DNA of 64,000 nt. Source: Candidatus Paraluminiphilus aquimaris. GTDB lineage: Bacteria > Pseudomonadota > Gammaproteobacteria > Pseudomonadales > Halieaceae. The notes beneath the pieces were generated by a model that was not told where the DNA came from, did no database searches, and was given only the letters and a program-made list of their open reading frames with translations. The position numbers and the translations under genes were made by a program. The stretch lies in NCBI RefSeq assembly GCF_026230195.1, contig NZ_CP036501.1, forward strand, positions 806,001 through 870,000. Reading direction: 5' to 3'. Positions 18,332 through 26,989 of the stretch are shown in pieces. The first letter of the stretch is position 1. Every line of letters starts with the position of its first letter.

Positions 18332-18369
18332 TTCAGGACGTTTCACGGTCCGTTATTTGCGCAAGATAC

Positions 18370-18404
18370 AAAAAAGCCCCGATCATAATGATCGGGGCTT
18401 TTTT
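18370..18404. terminator. Bidirectional rho-independent terminator
   Basis: A perfect 16-bp inverted repeat (18370-18385 with 18389-18404), GC-rich in the middle (GCCCCGATCA) and flanked by an A-run on the left and a T-run on the right. It sits between the convergent sulfatase and SDR genes, so it can end both transcripts. Confidence 0.93.
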
Positions 18405-18430
18405 ATGGACTGACCTTTATTCGCTAGGAA

Positions 18431-19219
18431 TCAGGGGCTGATGGTCTCGGCGGCGTGGCCGTAAACAACACCGCCGTCAACGGCAATGGTCTCCCCAACA
18501 ACGTAGTCGCCACTGCGCGCTGCGAGATAAATGGCGACCGCTGCCATATCTTCATCGTGGCCAATACGACCCGCTGGGACACCGCTTCCTACAGCGTCAC
18601 CAAAATCGCGTGCCGCTTTATTCATCTCCGATGCAAAGGCGCCGGGCGCGATAGCGGTAACGTTGATGCTGTCCTTTATGAGTCGAGTCGCCATACGACG
18701 GGTTAGTTGAATGACAGCAGCCTTCGATGCTTGATAACTGTAAGTCTCCCACGGGTTGATACGGATACCATCGATGGAGGCAATGTTAATGACTTTGCCG
18801 GGCTGTGCATGTGAGGCGGCCGCTTTCAGTGGTCCGTGCAAAGCTTGTGTCAAAAAGAACAGCGACTTTACGTTGAGGTCCATGACCTTGTCCCAGCCGG
18901 CCTCTGGGAACGTAGCAAAGTCCTCACCCCATGCGGCGCCCGCGTTGTTTACAAGGATATCGAGTGACTTCTCATGTTCGAAATAGGCATCGGCGAGCAT
19001 CTGACAGCCTGCGACTGTGCTGACATCTTGGGGCAGTGAGATACAGTTAGGGCCCAACTCTTCAGCGACGGCGTCGCACACATCGGCCTTGCGTGACGAG
19101 ATATAAACTTTGGCTCCTTGCGCAATAAAGCCTGCCGCAATCATTTTGCCGATGCCACGAGATCCACCCGTTACCAGCGCTGTTCGTCCTTTCAAAGAAA
19201 AAAGAGTTGATGTATCCAT
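18431..19219 (-). CDS. Short-chain dehydrogenase/reductase
   Basis: A 262-residue classical SDR. It has the cofactor motif TGGSRGIG (about residues 17-24), NNAG (about 91-94), a Ser in NIASIDG, the catalytic YQASK (Y about 161) and the family-typical C-terminal DGG. It oxidises or reduces a hydroxyl/keto group with NAD(P). It resembles the RhlG/FabG-like group but the substrate cannot be assigned. It lies 77 bases downstream of the MFS transporter gene on the same strand and may be co-transcribed with it. Confidence 0.88.
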   Translation of the reverse strand: MDTSTLFSLKGRTALVTGGSRGIGKMIAAGFIAQGAKVYISSRKADVCDAVAEELGPNCISLPQDVSTVAGCQMLADAYFEHEKSLDILVNNAGAAWGEDFATFPEAGWDKVMDLNVKSLFFLTQALHGPLKAAASHAQPGKVINIASIDGIRINPWETYSYQASKAAVIQLTRRMATRLIKDSINVTAIAPGAFASEMNKAARDFGDAVGSGVPAGRIGHDEDMAAVAIYLAARSGDYVVGETIAVDGGVVYGHAAETISP

Positions 19220-19296
19220 TGAGTACCTGTCCCAGATTGTTTTATTAATGATGGAGAGTTATCTAACCACGGATCATTTCTAGAGACACCACATAG

Positions 19297-20433
19297 CTAA
19301 CGAATAACCGACATTTCTCTTGCTCGAGACTGTGTGCGAAGCATGATAAGCACCGAGCTGATACTGACGCCCGTGAGGGTTAGCAAGACAGCGGTATCGC
19401 CGAAGATTGGCCATATCCAGCCCAAAATCCACGGCCCGATCGTTGCTCCCGTTATGGCGCTTAGTAAAACCTTTGCGCCCAATGCGGTTCCACCATGTCC
19501 TGTCATAAGCATCCACGCATACGCGTTTGGGAATATCAGCCCCATAAAGGCGCCTATAAATGTGGTCTCCGATAACGGGATGACGCCCGCCGTCACCAAC
19601 AGCAGTGATACACACACTCCGCTCAGCCCAATAAGCGCAAATCCAAGCGTGGTAATCCATCGCGCTAGGGCCGCGGCCCCCAGTCGTACGACAACGAACC
19701 AGGCAAAAAAAGCAGCCATATAATTGGCACCAATGAGCTCGTTGTCAGAAGTTTCAACCAACAGCGATGGCATCCAATAGGTGAGACCGGCCTCAAGAAA
19801 GAGAATGAAAAAGGCTGTAACAAGAAGGGGCGTCACATTCTGAGCGCGGCGATCAGTTGTCTGCGTTTCAGGTAGTGTGCTTGGCACCCGATCATCGACG
19901 CCCCACGCGCCCAACATCACAACGCACGAGAGTGCCGCAATAGCGATGAAAATCTCCTCGCCCGAATAAATGCCCGTGCTGACTAGCCACGGTGCGGCCA
20001 CGGCCCCCAGTCCATAGGTCGCATTCAAAACATTGAGCAGACCCGCATTTTTCTGAGAAAAATGGGTGACGAATAGGGTATTAAAAGACATTGATAGTCC
20101 GCCAAACCCCGCGCCCAAGAGGGGCGCCGCAAGGAGCTTTATTAACCACGAATCGCCCGCGACGACCATGGCGGCCCCGAGACTTAGGGAAAGGCTGGCC
20201 ATGGCAATGCGCTTGGCATTTCGCCTCTCAAGCCGGCCGATAAGTGCAGAGCCGGTTACGATTGCCGACCCCACCCCGTGAAGGGCAAAGAATAAACCGA
20301 GCTCTTCAGGAGAGCGATCGAGCTGCGCCCCCATTTCTGCAACAAATAGCCCTAAGATTCCCTGCTCGAGCCCGATGAGCACGAAGGCGAGAAAGCCAAA
20401 CGCTAAAATTCGACGAGTAGGAAGCGTTGGCAT
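19297..20433 (-). CDS. MFS transporter
   Basis: A 378-residue integral membrane protein with about twelve hydrophobic segments and the loop 2-3 MFS signature region (ALIGRLERRNAKRIAM). It is of the short, single-domain-pair type found in sugar or drug transporters (FucP/YbjJ-like). The substrate is unknown. Its neighbours are an SDR downstream and a divergent arsenate reductase 75 bases away; it is not of the ArsB/Acr3 type, so a direct link with arsenic is not indicated. Confidence 0.82.
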   Translation of the reverse strand: MPTLPTRRILAFGFLAFVLIGLEQGILGLFVAEMGAQLDRSPEELGLFFALHGVGSAIVTGSALIGRLERRNAKRIAMASLSLSLGAAMVVAGDSWLIKLLAAPLLGAGFGGLSMSFNTLFVTHFSQKNAGLLNVLNATYGLGAVAAPWLVSTGIYSGEEIFIAIAALSCVVMLGAWGVDDRVPSTLPETQTTDRRAQNVTPLLVTAFFILFLEAGLTYWMPSLLVETSDNELIGANYMAAFFAWFVVVRLGAAALARWITTLGFALIGLSGVCVSLLLVTAGVIPLSETTFIGAFMGLIFPNAYAWMLMTGHGGTALGAKVLLSAITGATIGPWILGWIWPIFGDTAVLLTLTGVSISSVLIMLRTQSRAREMSVIR

Positions 20434-20508
20434 AAGGCTCTATAGTCGATCATCTGTAATATTTTTTCGTTACAGTTAGGGATTAAGGGGAAGGAAGAGT
20501 ACAGCCCG

Positions 20509-20937
20509 TTGGAAAAACGCTCAAAGATTTTATTTGTTTGTACGCACAATCGCTGTCGAAGTGTGCTTGGAGAGGTTATTGCAAACGCACGACACGGCGA
20601 TGTTTTTGAGGCCTTTAGCGCGGGGAGCGCACCGGTCGGCGAGGTGCACCCGCTAACACTTCAATACCTAAAAGCCCGTGGGTTACCGACTGACGGGCTT
20701 GTGAGCCAGTCTTGGCAAGACTTCTCAGACCAACATTTGGACCTTGTCATAACCGTTTGTGACAGTGCGGCAAACGAGGCCTGTCCTCTCTGGATGGGAG
20801 AAACCCCTCGGTTGCACTGGGGAATGCCGGACCCCTCAAGAGTCGAGGGCCCTGAGCATAAAGTTCAACAAGCCTTTTTCGATGTTATGGACGCGTTAAA
20901 CGAGAAATTATTGGAACTTCGCCTATCGGGCGTCTAG
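20509..20937 (+). CDS. arsC: Thioredoxin-type arsenate reductase (LMW phosphatase fold)
   Basis: A 142-residue protein of the low-molecular-weight tyrosine phosphatase fold. The P-loop CTHNRCR (Cys11 to Arg17) and the catalytic acid Asp108 in MPDPS are present. Cys84 and Cys92 in CDSAANEAC match the redox cysteine pair of thioredoxin-coupled ArsC, although they are one residue further apart than in the Staphylococcus aureus enzyme. It would reduce arsenate to arsenite. Translation starts at a TTG (20509) preceded by AAGGAAGAG. No ars regulator or efflux pump adjoins it, so a phosphatase role cannot be fully excluded. Confidence 0.75.
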   Translation: MEKRSKILFVCTHNRCRSVLGEVIANARHGDVFEAFSAGSAPVGEVHPLTLQYLKARGLPTDGLVSQSWQDFSDQHLDLVITVCDSAANEACPLWMGETPRLHWGMPDPSRVEGPEHKVQQAFFDVMDALNEKLLELRLSGV

Positions 20938-20997
20938 CAGCGCCTACTCACATAAGCCCGTTTTTAGGCTTTCCTGCGGGTATTTACTTGAAGGCAT

Positions 20998-21903
20998 TTA
21001 CTTGAAGACATCGGGATTCGAGACGCTCGATGTGACCGCCCCCACAATGGGGCTTCTTTCGGCGCTTTCGAAGCAGCGATCGATCATCGCATAACGCTCA
21101 CCCACTCCTGATCGGAAAGAGGGGTGTGTGAAGATGTAAAGGTCTCCTGCACGCAGCGACTCTATGACTCGGGCTGCCAATACGTCAGCATCAATCCCGT
21201 TTTTAACTTCATTGGATATACCGACTGACATTGTCTCTTGATCGAGGTCCTCATCCGACATGACGAGTTCTCTATGGCTGGCATCATAATCTGAGGGGCG
21301 CACGCGATCAGACAAATAAATACGCGTTTTCACAAAGCCCGGGCAGAGTGTTGCGACTTGAATGCCAGACGGTGCGAGCTCCATTGCCCAGCCTTCTGAT
21401 AGCCCGGCAACAGCAAGCTTCGTGGCATTGTACGCGCCGCCGAAGGGGAAGCCATTCATACCTGCCATGGATGCGACATTGAGAATCCAGCCGCCACCTG
21501 CTTCTTTAATGTGGGGCACCATGGTCTTAACGCCAAAAACCACTCCCATTAAATTCACGTCGATCGTCCAACGCCAGTCCTCTGCAGACTGTTCCTCAAT
21601 AGGACCGCTCGAACCGCCACCACCAACCCCTGCGTTATTCATGACGGCATGAATAGCACCAAATTTATCTAATGCTGCGCTTGCAACCCGCTCCCAATCA
21701 CTCTCTTTGCGCGCATCGGCTTCCATGGCTAGTACGTGAATACCCTGCTCAGAGAGGCGTGCTTCGGCCACGCTCAACGTATCGGTCGATACATCAGTAA
21801 TGACAACATTCATACCTTCGCGTCCAACAGCCTGAGCTACTGCAAAGCCGATGCCCTCAGCACCACCCGATACGACGACTGTTTTTCCCGAAAATAACTC
21901 CAT
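20998..21903 (-). CDS. Short-chain dehydrogenase/reductase
   Basis: A 301-residue SDR with the glycine motif SGGAEGIG, NNAG, NVASMAG and catalytic YNATK. The C-terminal extension beyond the usual 250 residues (about 245-301) is not conserved in classical SDRs and may cap the active site. The start at 21903 is favoured by GGGAGCG just upstream and by placing the cofactor motif at residue 12; the frame continues to 21966 without conserved residues. It follows putA by 73 bases on the same strand. The substrate is unknown. Confidence 0.85.
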   Translation of the reverse strand: MELFSGKTVVVSGGAEGIGFAVAQAVGREGMNVVITDVSTDTLSVAEARLSEQGIHVLAMEADARKESDWERVASAALDKFGAIHAVMNNAGVGGGGSSGPIEEQSAEDWRWTIDVNLMGVVFGVKTMVPHIKEAGGGWILNVASMAGMNGFPFGGAYNATKLAVAGLSEGWAMELAPSGIQVATLCPGFVKTRIYLSDRVRPSDYDASHRELVMSDEDLDQETMSVGISNEVKNGIDADVLAARVIESLRAGDLYIFTHPSFRSGVGERYAMIDRCFESAERSPIVGAVTSSVSNPDVFK

Positions 21904-21976
21904 TTCACGCTCCCAAGTGTGTTGTATTTTTGTACGACTTACGCACTGCAGAGTAACGCACTGCAAACGATTTCAT

Positions 21977-24900
21977 TCAATTAAGATTAAATAAATCGGT
22001 GTTCCCGCCGAGCGCTGTGATGTTGTCGGTAATGGTATGTTCGCGAACCAGACGCTTTAAATAGTCCGGCCCGCCCGCCTTGGGCCCTGTTCCTGATAGC
22101 CCATGTCCACCAAAGGGGTTGCTCCCAACGACGGCGCCTACTGTGTCGCGATTGATATATAGATTGCCAATAAGTGCCTCGTCCTCCAGGCGTTTATGGA
22201 GACCGTGAAGTCGACTGTGGACACCCATTGTCAGGGCAAAATCGGAAGCGCGGATGTCTTCGATAATGGCCTGTAGTTCCTCGGCGCGATAGCGAATAAC
22301 ATGCAAAATTGGGCCAAATACCTCATTGGAAAGCCTTTTGAGCGAATCGATTTCCCAGGCCTGTGGTGCAACAAAAAAGCCGGTTCCCTGTTTTGAGTGC
22401 ATCGGTGCTTTTGCGATACATTTGGCACGTGTTTCCAAGTCGGCAATGTGCTGTTTAATCGCATGTTGGGCCTCTCCATCAATTACCGGCCCAATATCGC
22501 TCGAGAGCGCTTGCGGGTCGCCTAGGACAAGCTCCGCCATAGCCCCTCGAAGTAGTTCAATCATTTTGTCAGCTACATCTTCTTGCAGGTAGAGAACGCG
22601 CAGCGCAGAGCACCGCTGTCCCGCCGAGCGAAATGCCGAGGTAATAACGTCATCAACCACTTGTTCGGGAAGCGCAGTCGAATCGACGATCATGCAGTTA
22701 ATGCCCCCGGTTTCAGCGACCAGCGGCACAATGGCGCCTGGGCGTGCCGCGAGCGCGCGATTAATGGTGACCGCCGCTGCATGGCTGCCGGTAAAGGAGA
22801 CTCCTTTAATTCTGCTGTCCGGTAACAGCTGTTCGCCAAGTTGAGGGCCATCTCCGTTCAATATCTGCAAGACACCCGGAGGGAACCCTGCCTTGATAAA
22901 AAGTGTTTGGGCAAAGAGGGCCACAAGTGGCGTCTGCTCTGCCGGCTTGGCAATCACCGTGTTGCCCACCGCCAAATTTGCGGTGATTTGACCGATAAAT
23001 ATTGCCAATGGGAAGTTCCAGGGGCTTATGCAGAGCCAGGGGCCACTCGCGTGGTGTTGCAGTCGGTTTGTCTCGCCCGTGACCCCCGGAAGGGCAGTCT
23101 CTGAGTCTATCAACGCCTCAGCATTCGCCGCGTAATACCGGCAGAAGTCGACCGCCTCACGTACCTCGTCAACACCGTCATTGAGTGTCCGTCCGGCTTC
23201 TAGGGCTATGAGCGCCGCAAGATCTATGGTGTGATTTTCTAGAAGCGTCGCGAGACTCCTCAGCAAGTCGCCACGGTGCATGGCGGTGAGCCGCGACCAG
23301 TTTGGAAACGCCTCGTACGTGGCGGCGACGGCGTGTTCAACATCCTCTGGTGTGGCGAGGGTGAACGTGCCAATAGGGTCTGCGTTAGTGGGTGAATACG
23401 AGGTACCGATGGTTGAGCTTGCAGTAGGGGGTGTGATGGCGCGTATGCAGTCTTGAGCTCTTGCCGCGATCTCGTCTGTGCGCATCTGCCTGATTAAATC
23501 ACGATCGTCCAAATCAAAACCTTGTGACGCCTTCCAAGGAATGGCTGCATTAAAAAAGATCGCTTCGGGCAGTGGAATAGCCGACGGCAGAGGTGCGTCC
23601 GAATTGTTTTGCTTAGCAAAGGGGTCAACGATTAGATCATCGACAGGAAGCTGTTCGTCTAAAAATCGGTTAACGAATGAACTGTTTGCCCCATTCTCCA
23701 AAAGACGTCTCACGAGATAAGGCAATAGATCCTCGTGTTGTCCCACGGGTGCGTAGGTCCTTACACAAATATGAGGGTGTTGTTCGCAAACCAGGGTGTA
23801 AAGCAGGTCACCCATGCCGTGCAGCTTTTGAAGCTCGAAAGATGTCTCGCGATTCTCCGTCGCCTCAATGACTTGAGCTACGGAGCGCGCGTTGTGAGTA
23901 GCGAACTGGCAGAAGATGCTTGGACTCGCCAGTAAGGTGTGCATGCAGGCCTCATACGATAGATCGGTGTGCGATTTATCGGTAAATACCGGGTAGTCAT
24001 CGAGACCTTGTTGCTGAGCAATTTTTATTTCTGTATCCCAGTAGGCGCCTTTGACAAGTCGAACCATGAAGCCTGATTGACGCGATGCGGCTAATGCCAC
24101 GAGCCACTTGGCCACCTCCATGGATCGTTTTTGATAAGCCTGAAGGACAAAGCCTAATCCATTCCAATCAGTCAGTTCCGGGTGGCTGCAAAGCCACTGG
24201 AAAACATCCATGGACAACTCAAGGCGAGAGCACTCCTCAGCATCTAGACTCATCCCCATGCCGTAACCTTTGGCGAGTTTGGCAAGTATCAATACCTTCT
24301 CTTGAAGAGCGGGCAGGCAACGCGCGCTTTGGCTCTCTGTGAACCGGGGGTGCAAAGCTGACAGTTTGACTGACACGTTGTGGTTGTGGCGTACATCCGA
24401 TCCCATGCAGCCCTCGCCGACACGGTGTATTGCGCTTTGATAGCTCTTGAAATAGCGTTCAGCGTCCTCAGCTGTGCGAGCACCCTCGCCCAACATATCG
24501 AAGCTGCACAGTGTGTTTTGACGCTTCGCACGTTTGAGAGCGGATTGGATATCTCGCCCCAGTACAAACTGGCCGCCTAAAATTTTCATCGCTTGAAGTG
24601 TTGCGAGGCGAACTGTTGGTTCGCCAACGCGCGAGACAAGATTGGCCAGCCAATGGGTCGGAAATGCCTGACTCGTGGACGATTTGCCTACAAGCTTTCC
24701 TGCCAGCATTAGCCCCCATACGGAGGCGTTTACAAGCTGCGAGTCAGAGGCACTCTCGTGAGCTCCCCAGTTTCCGTCACTGATCTTTTCAGCAATCAGG
24801 GCATCCAATGTCGCATCATCTGGGACTCTGAGCAGCGCCTCAGCGAGACACATCAGGGCAATGCCTTCACTGTTAGACAGGCCGAATTCGCGTAAAAAGG

Positions 24901-25081
24901 CATCGAGCGTACCTGACTCATCGGATCGTTTGCGGCTGTTTATTACAAAGTCTCGAGCAATTCCGGTGACACTTTGACGCCGATCATTGTCGTGTATGAG
25001 TCCGGCACAGGCGACCTCTAACGCTGAGGCAGAGGTTGCATAGTGCATTGCGCGAATGCTCGCTCTGTCGATAGCAGCCAT
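21977..25081 (-). CDS. putA: Bifunctional proline dehydrogenase / P5C dehydrogenase
   Basis: A 1034-residue PutA that oxidises proline to glutamate in two steps, passing electrons to quinone through FAD and then to NAD. The proline dehydrogenase barrel covers roughly residues 190-460 (RLVKGAYWDTEIK, EARS-type end motifs) and the aldehyde dehydrogenase about 560-1010, with the catalytic Glu in VAETGG and Cys in SAGQRCSA. There is no N-terminal ribbon-helix-helix repressor domain and no extra C-terminal domain, so it is the short, purely enzymatic form rather than the 1320-residue Escherichia coli type. GAGGATAACG precedes the ATG. Confidence 0.93.
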   Translation of the reverse strand: MAAIDRASIRAMHYATSASALEVACAGLIHDNDRRQSVTGIARDFVINSRKRSDESGTLDAFLREFGLSNSEGIALMCLAEALLRVPDDATLDALIAEKISDGNWGAHESASDSQLVNASVWGLMLAGKLVGKSSTSQAFPTHWLANLVSRVGEPTVRLATLQAMKILGGQFVLGRDIQSALKRAKRQNTLCSFDMLGEGARTAEDAERYFKSYQSAIHRVGEGCMGSDVRHNHNVSVKLSALHPRFTESQSARCLPALQEKVLILAKLAKGYGMGMSLDAEECSRLELSMDVFQWLCSHPELTDWNGLGFVLQAYQKRSMEVAKWLVALAASRQSGFMVRLVKGAYWDTEIKIAQQQGLDDYPVFTDKSHTDLSYEACMHTLLASPSIFCQFATHNARSVAQVIEATENRETSFELQKLHGMGDLLYTLVCEQHPHICVRTYAPVGQHEDLLPYLVRRLLENGANSSFVNRFLDEQLPVDDLIVDPFAKQNNSDAPLPSAIPLPEAIFFNAAIPWKASQGFDLDDRDLIRQMRTDEIAARAQDCIRAITPPTASSTIGTSYSPTNADPIGTFTLATPEDVEHAVAATYEAFPNWSRLTAMHRGDLLRSLATLLENHTIDLAALIALEAGRTLNDGVDEVREAVDFCRYYAANAEALIDSETALPGVTGETNRLQHHASGPWLCISPWNFPLAIFIGQITANLAVGNTVIAKPAEQTPLVALFAQTLFIKAGFPPGVLQILNGDGPQLGEQLLPDSRIKGVSFTGSHAAAVTINRALAARPGAIVPLVAETGGINCMIVDSTALPEQVVDDVITSAFRSAGQRCSALRVLYLQEDVADKMIELLRGAMAELVLGDPQALSSDIGPVIDGEAQHAIKQHIADLETRAKCIAKAPMHSKQGTGFFVAPQAWEIDSLKRLSNEVFGPILHVIRYRAEELQAIIEDIRASDFALTMGVHSRLHGLHKRLEDEALIGNLYINRDTVGAVVGSNPFGGHGLSGTGPKAGGPDYLKRLVREHTITDNITALGGNTDLFNLN

Positions 25082-25125
25082 CGTTATCCTCGGTAATGTA
25101 ATAGGGTAATGGTTCTGTTTAAATA

Positions 25126-25144
25126 TAGGCCGAAGAGAGGCCTA
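25126..25144. promoter_or_regulatory. Inverted repeat in the putA/crotonase divergent region
   Basis: A perfect 6-bp repeat TAGGCC (25126-25131) and GGCCTA (25139-25144) with a 7-base spacer lies between the two divergent start codons. It could be an operator or a 5'-leader hairpin of the crotonase gene; too short to be sure. Confidence 0.3.
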
Positions 25145-25175
25145 GCCAATAACACTAAATAGGTAAGGAGCTGCG

Positions 25176-25841
25176 ATGTCACTCACATTGGATTTTCAAG
25201 ATAATGTTGCGGTATTGACGCACGACGATGGGAAACGGAATGCTTTTTCACCCGATTGCATCCGTGATTTCAACTCGGCCCTAGATGAAGTTGAAGCGAA
25301 ATCTGCTGCACTGGTGTGGGTTGGCCGTGAAGGCTGTTTTTCTGCAGGTTTTGATTTGAAAGTCATGTCGGGGGGAGGCGCTGATGCGGCTGCCGCCATG
25401 GTTAAAGCGGGCGGTGAACTAGCGTTACGTGTTTTCACTTTTCCCCACCCCGTAGTCTGTGCGGTGACAGGGCACTGTCTGGCCTTGGGCTCAGTCATGT
25501 TGGTATGCGCAGACAAGCGCATCGGTATTGAGGGAGATTTCAAATACGGACTCAACGAAACCGCTATCGATATGGATCTACCGGCCTTTGGCTATGAGCC
25601 TGCGGTCTATCGACTTGCCGAGGCGCACCGGTTCGAGTCGATTGTAGCGGCACAAATTCACTCCCCAGAATCGGCAATGGCTGCCGGCTTTTTGGATGAG
25701 GTCGTGGCACCAGATGACCTCATGGATCGTGCCATGGCGCATGCGTCTCGTTTAGGATCACTCCCTCAGCGAGCGTTCGCGTCGAACAAGTTGTTGAGCC
25801 GCTCAATCCCGATAGAGCGAATCCGCGCCGCAATGTCCTGA
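25176..25841 (+). CDS. Crotonase / enoyl-CoA hydratase family protein
   Basis: A 221-residue crotonase-fold protein, short compared with the usual 255-260, with the C-terminal helices reduced. The oxyanion-hole segments are SAGFDLKVMSGGG and AVTGHCLALGSVMLVCADKRIG. Glutamates at the usual hydratase positions are not obvious, so the reaction (hydration, isomerisation or hydrolysis of an acyl-CoA) is open. A strong AAGGAG precedes the ATG. It may start a short operon with the small membrane protein and desaturase downstream. Confidence 0.8.
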   Translation: MSLTLDFQDNVAVLTHDDGKRNAFSPDCIRDFNSALDEVEAKSAALVWVGREGCFSAGFDLKVMSGGGADAAAAMVKAGGELALRVFTFPHPVVCAVTGHCLALGSVMLVCADKRIGIEGDFKYGLNETAIDMDLPAFGYEPAVYRLAEAHRFESIVAAQIHSPESAMAAGFLDEVVAPDDLMDRAMAHASRLGSLPQRAFASNKLLSRSIPIERIRAAMS

Positions 25842-25873
25842 GTGGGAATACCCAGAGAATAAGAGTAAGAACG

Positions 25874-26071
25874 ATGCTTGGGAAAATAATAGAGCGGTTT
25901 TTGGGGGCTTTGCCTTTTTTCTTCGGTTTAGCCTTTTTGGCTCCACTCGCGGTTCAGGTTATGGCAGAGTTTGGAGTCAACGCCATTGGTGGTGTTGATA
26001 TGTGGACGGTGGCACTCATCATTTTTGGTGCCTGGGGAGGCGTAGCGTCATGGACGGGACGATGGATTTAA
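25874..26071 (+). CDS. Small membrane protein upstream of desaturase
   Basis: A 65-residue protein with two hydrophobic segments (about 9-30 and 43-61). It begins 33 bases after the crotonase gene and its end overlaps the start of the desaturase gene by 22 bases, which suggests translational coupling. No family recognised; it could be an accessory subunit of the desaturase, but that is inference from position. Confidence 0.55.
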   Translation: MLGKIIERFLGALPFFFGLAFLAPLAVQVMAEFGVNAIGGVDMWTVALIIFGAWGGVASWTGRWI

Positions 26072-26925
26072 CAGGCAAAACAGAACTTGAGCTCCGCGCG
26101 ATGGAGCGGGCAATAGCGAAACAGCATCTCGATAAATTTCCCTATCTTTCCCTCGCATGGGCCTTTGGCAATTTAGCGTGTTGGATCGCTGTTTGGGTGC
26201 TTTGCCTCAACGGTGTGATGCCGCTCTGGTTGGGCTTTATCATTGCGACAGTCAACGTTGCCGCGTCCTACCTGCCATCTCATGAAGCTCAGCACTCCAT
26301 ATTTGCAATGCCTGGCAAACCAAAGCGCTGGCTTAACGAGTTGGTGGGCTGGCTGAGCCCCATTCCTTTGGTCATGCCTTTTTCTGTATTGCGTGCAACG
26401 CATATGGAGCACCACAAGCATGCGAACAATCCAGAGCTTGATCCAGATTACAGCGAACATTACGCCACGATAGGCGGCTTTTTTTGGTCGAGCGTGCAAT
26501 GGCGCCAACCCAAACCTCGCGGGGGAGAGCATCCCTATGTGCGCTGTTTGAAGCGTATTGGTCGTGAAGATCTTATTCTTCACTCGGTGGCTTATCAGCT
26601 CGTTTATATGGGTGTCCTGTGTGGTATGGCACTCAATGGCTTGGCGATTGAGGCCGCACTACTGTGGTGGCTACCGAGAGTCGTCGCGGTGTTCTATGTC
26701 CAGTTTTATCTATCGTGGGCGCCGCATTACCCAGATTGCGGTACCGACCGATATAACGACACGCAAAGCTTTAAGTCGCGGTTTGGCAATATCTGGTCTT
26801 CAGGTATGCAGTATCACGTTATTCACCATTTATACCCTCGGATCCCGCTGGTTCGAACACCCCAGGCTTACCGTCAGATGAAGCCAATTCTCCAAGCTCA
26901 GGGTGCGCGGGTCGATGCGATCTAA
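26050..26925 (+). CDS. Membrane fatty acid desaturase / hydroxylase family
   Basis: A 291-residue membrane di-iron enzyme. The three histidine boxes are visible: HEAQH (about residue 78), HMEHHKH (about 118) and HVIHH (about 257). Hydrophobic segments surround them in the usual two-pair layout. The ATG at 26050 is preceded by GGAGG nine bases upstream and lies inside the previous gene. It would insert a double bond or hydroxyl into an acyl chain or carotenoid ring, using electrons from a ferredoxin or similar. The family is shared by acyl-lipid desaturases and carotene hydroxylases; I cannot choose between them. Confidence 0.82.
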   Translation: MDGTMDLTGKTELELRAMERAIAKQHLDKFPYLSLAWAFGNLACWIAVWVLCLNGVMPLWLGFIIATVNVAASYLPSHEAQHSIFAMPGKPKRWLNELVGWLSPIPLVMPFSVLRATHMEHHKHANNPELDPDYSEHYATIGGFFWSSVQWRQPKPRGGEHPYVRCLKRIGREDLILHSVAYQLVYMGVLCGMALNGLAIEAALLWWLPRVVAVFYVQFYLSWAPHYPDCGTDRYNDTQSFKSRFGNIWSSGMQYHVIHHLYPRIPLVRTPQAYRQMKPILQAQGARVDAI

Positions 26926-26989
26926 GGTGTTATAGATCTCCAGATGCTGTAGGACTAAGCTTGCTGAAATGTGATCGAGTGGGGGCTTG

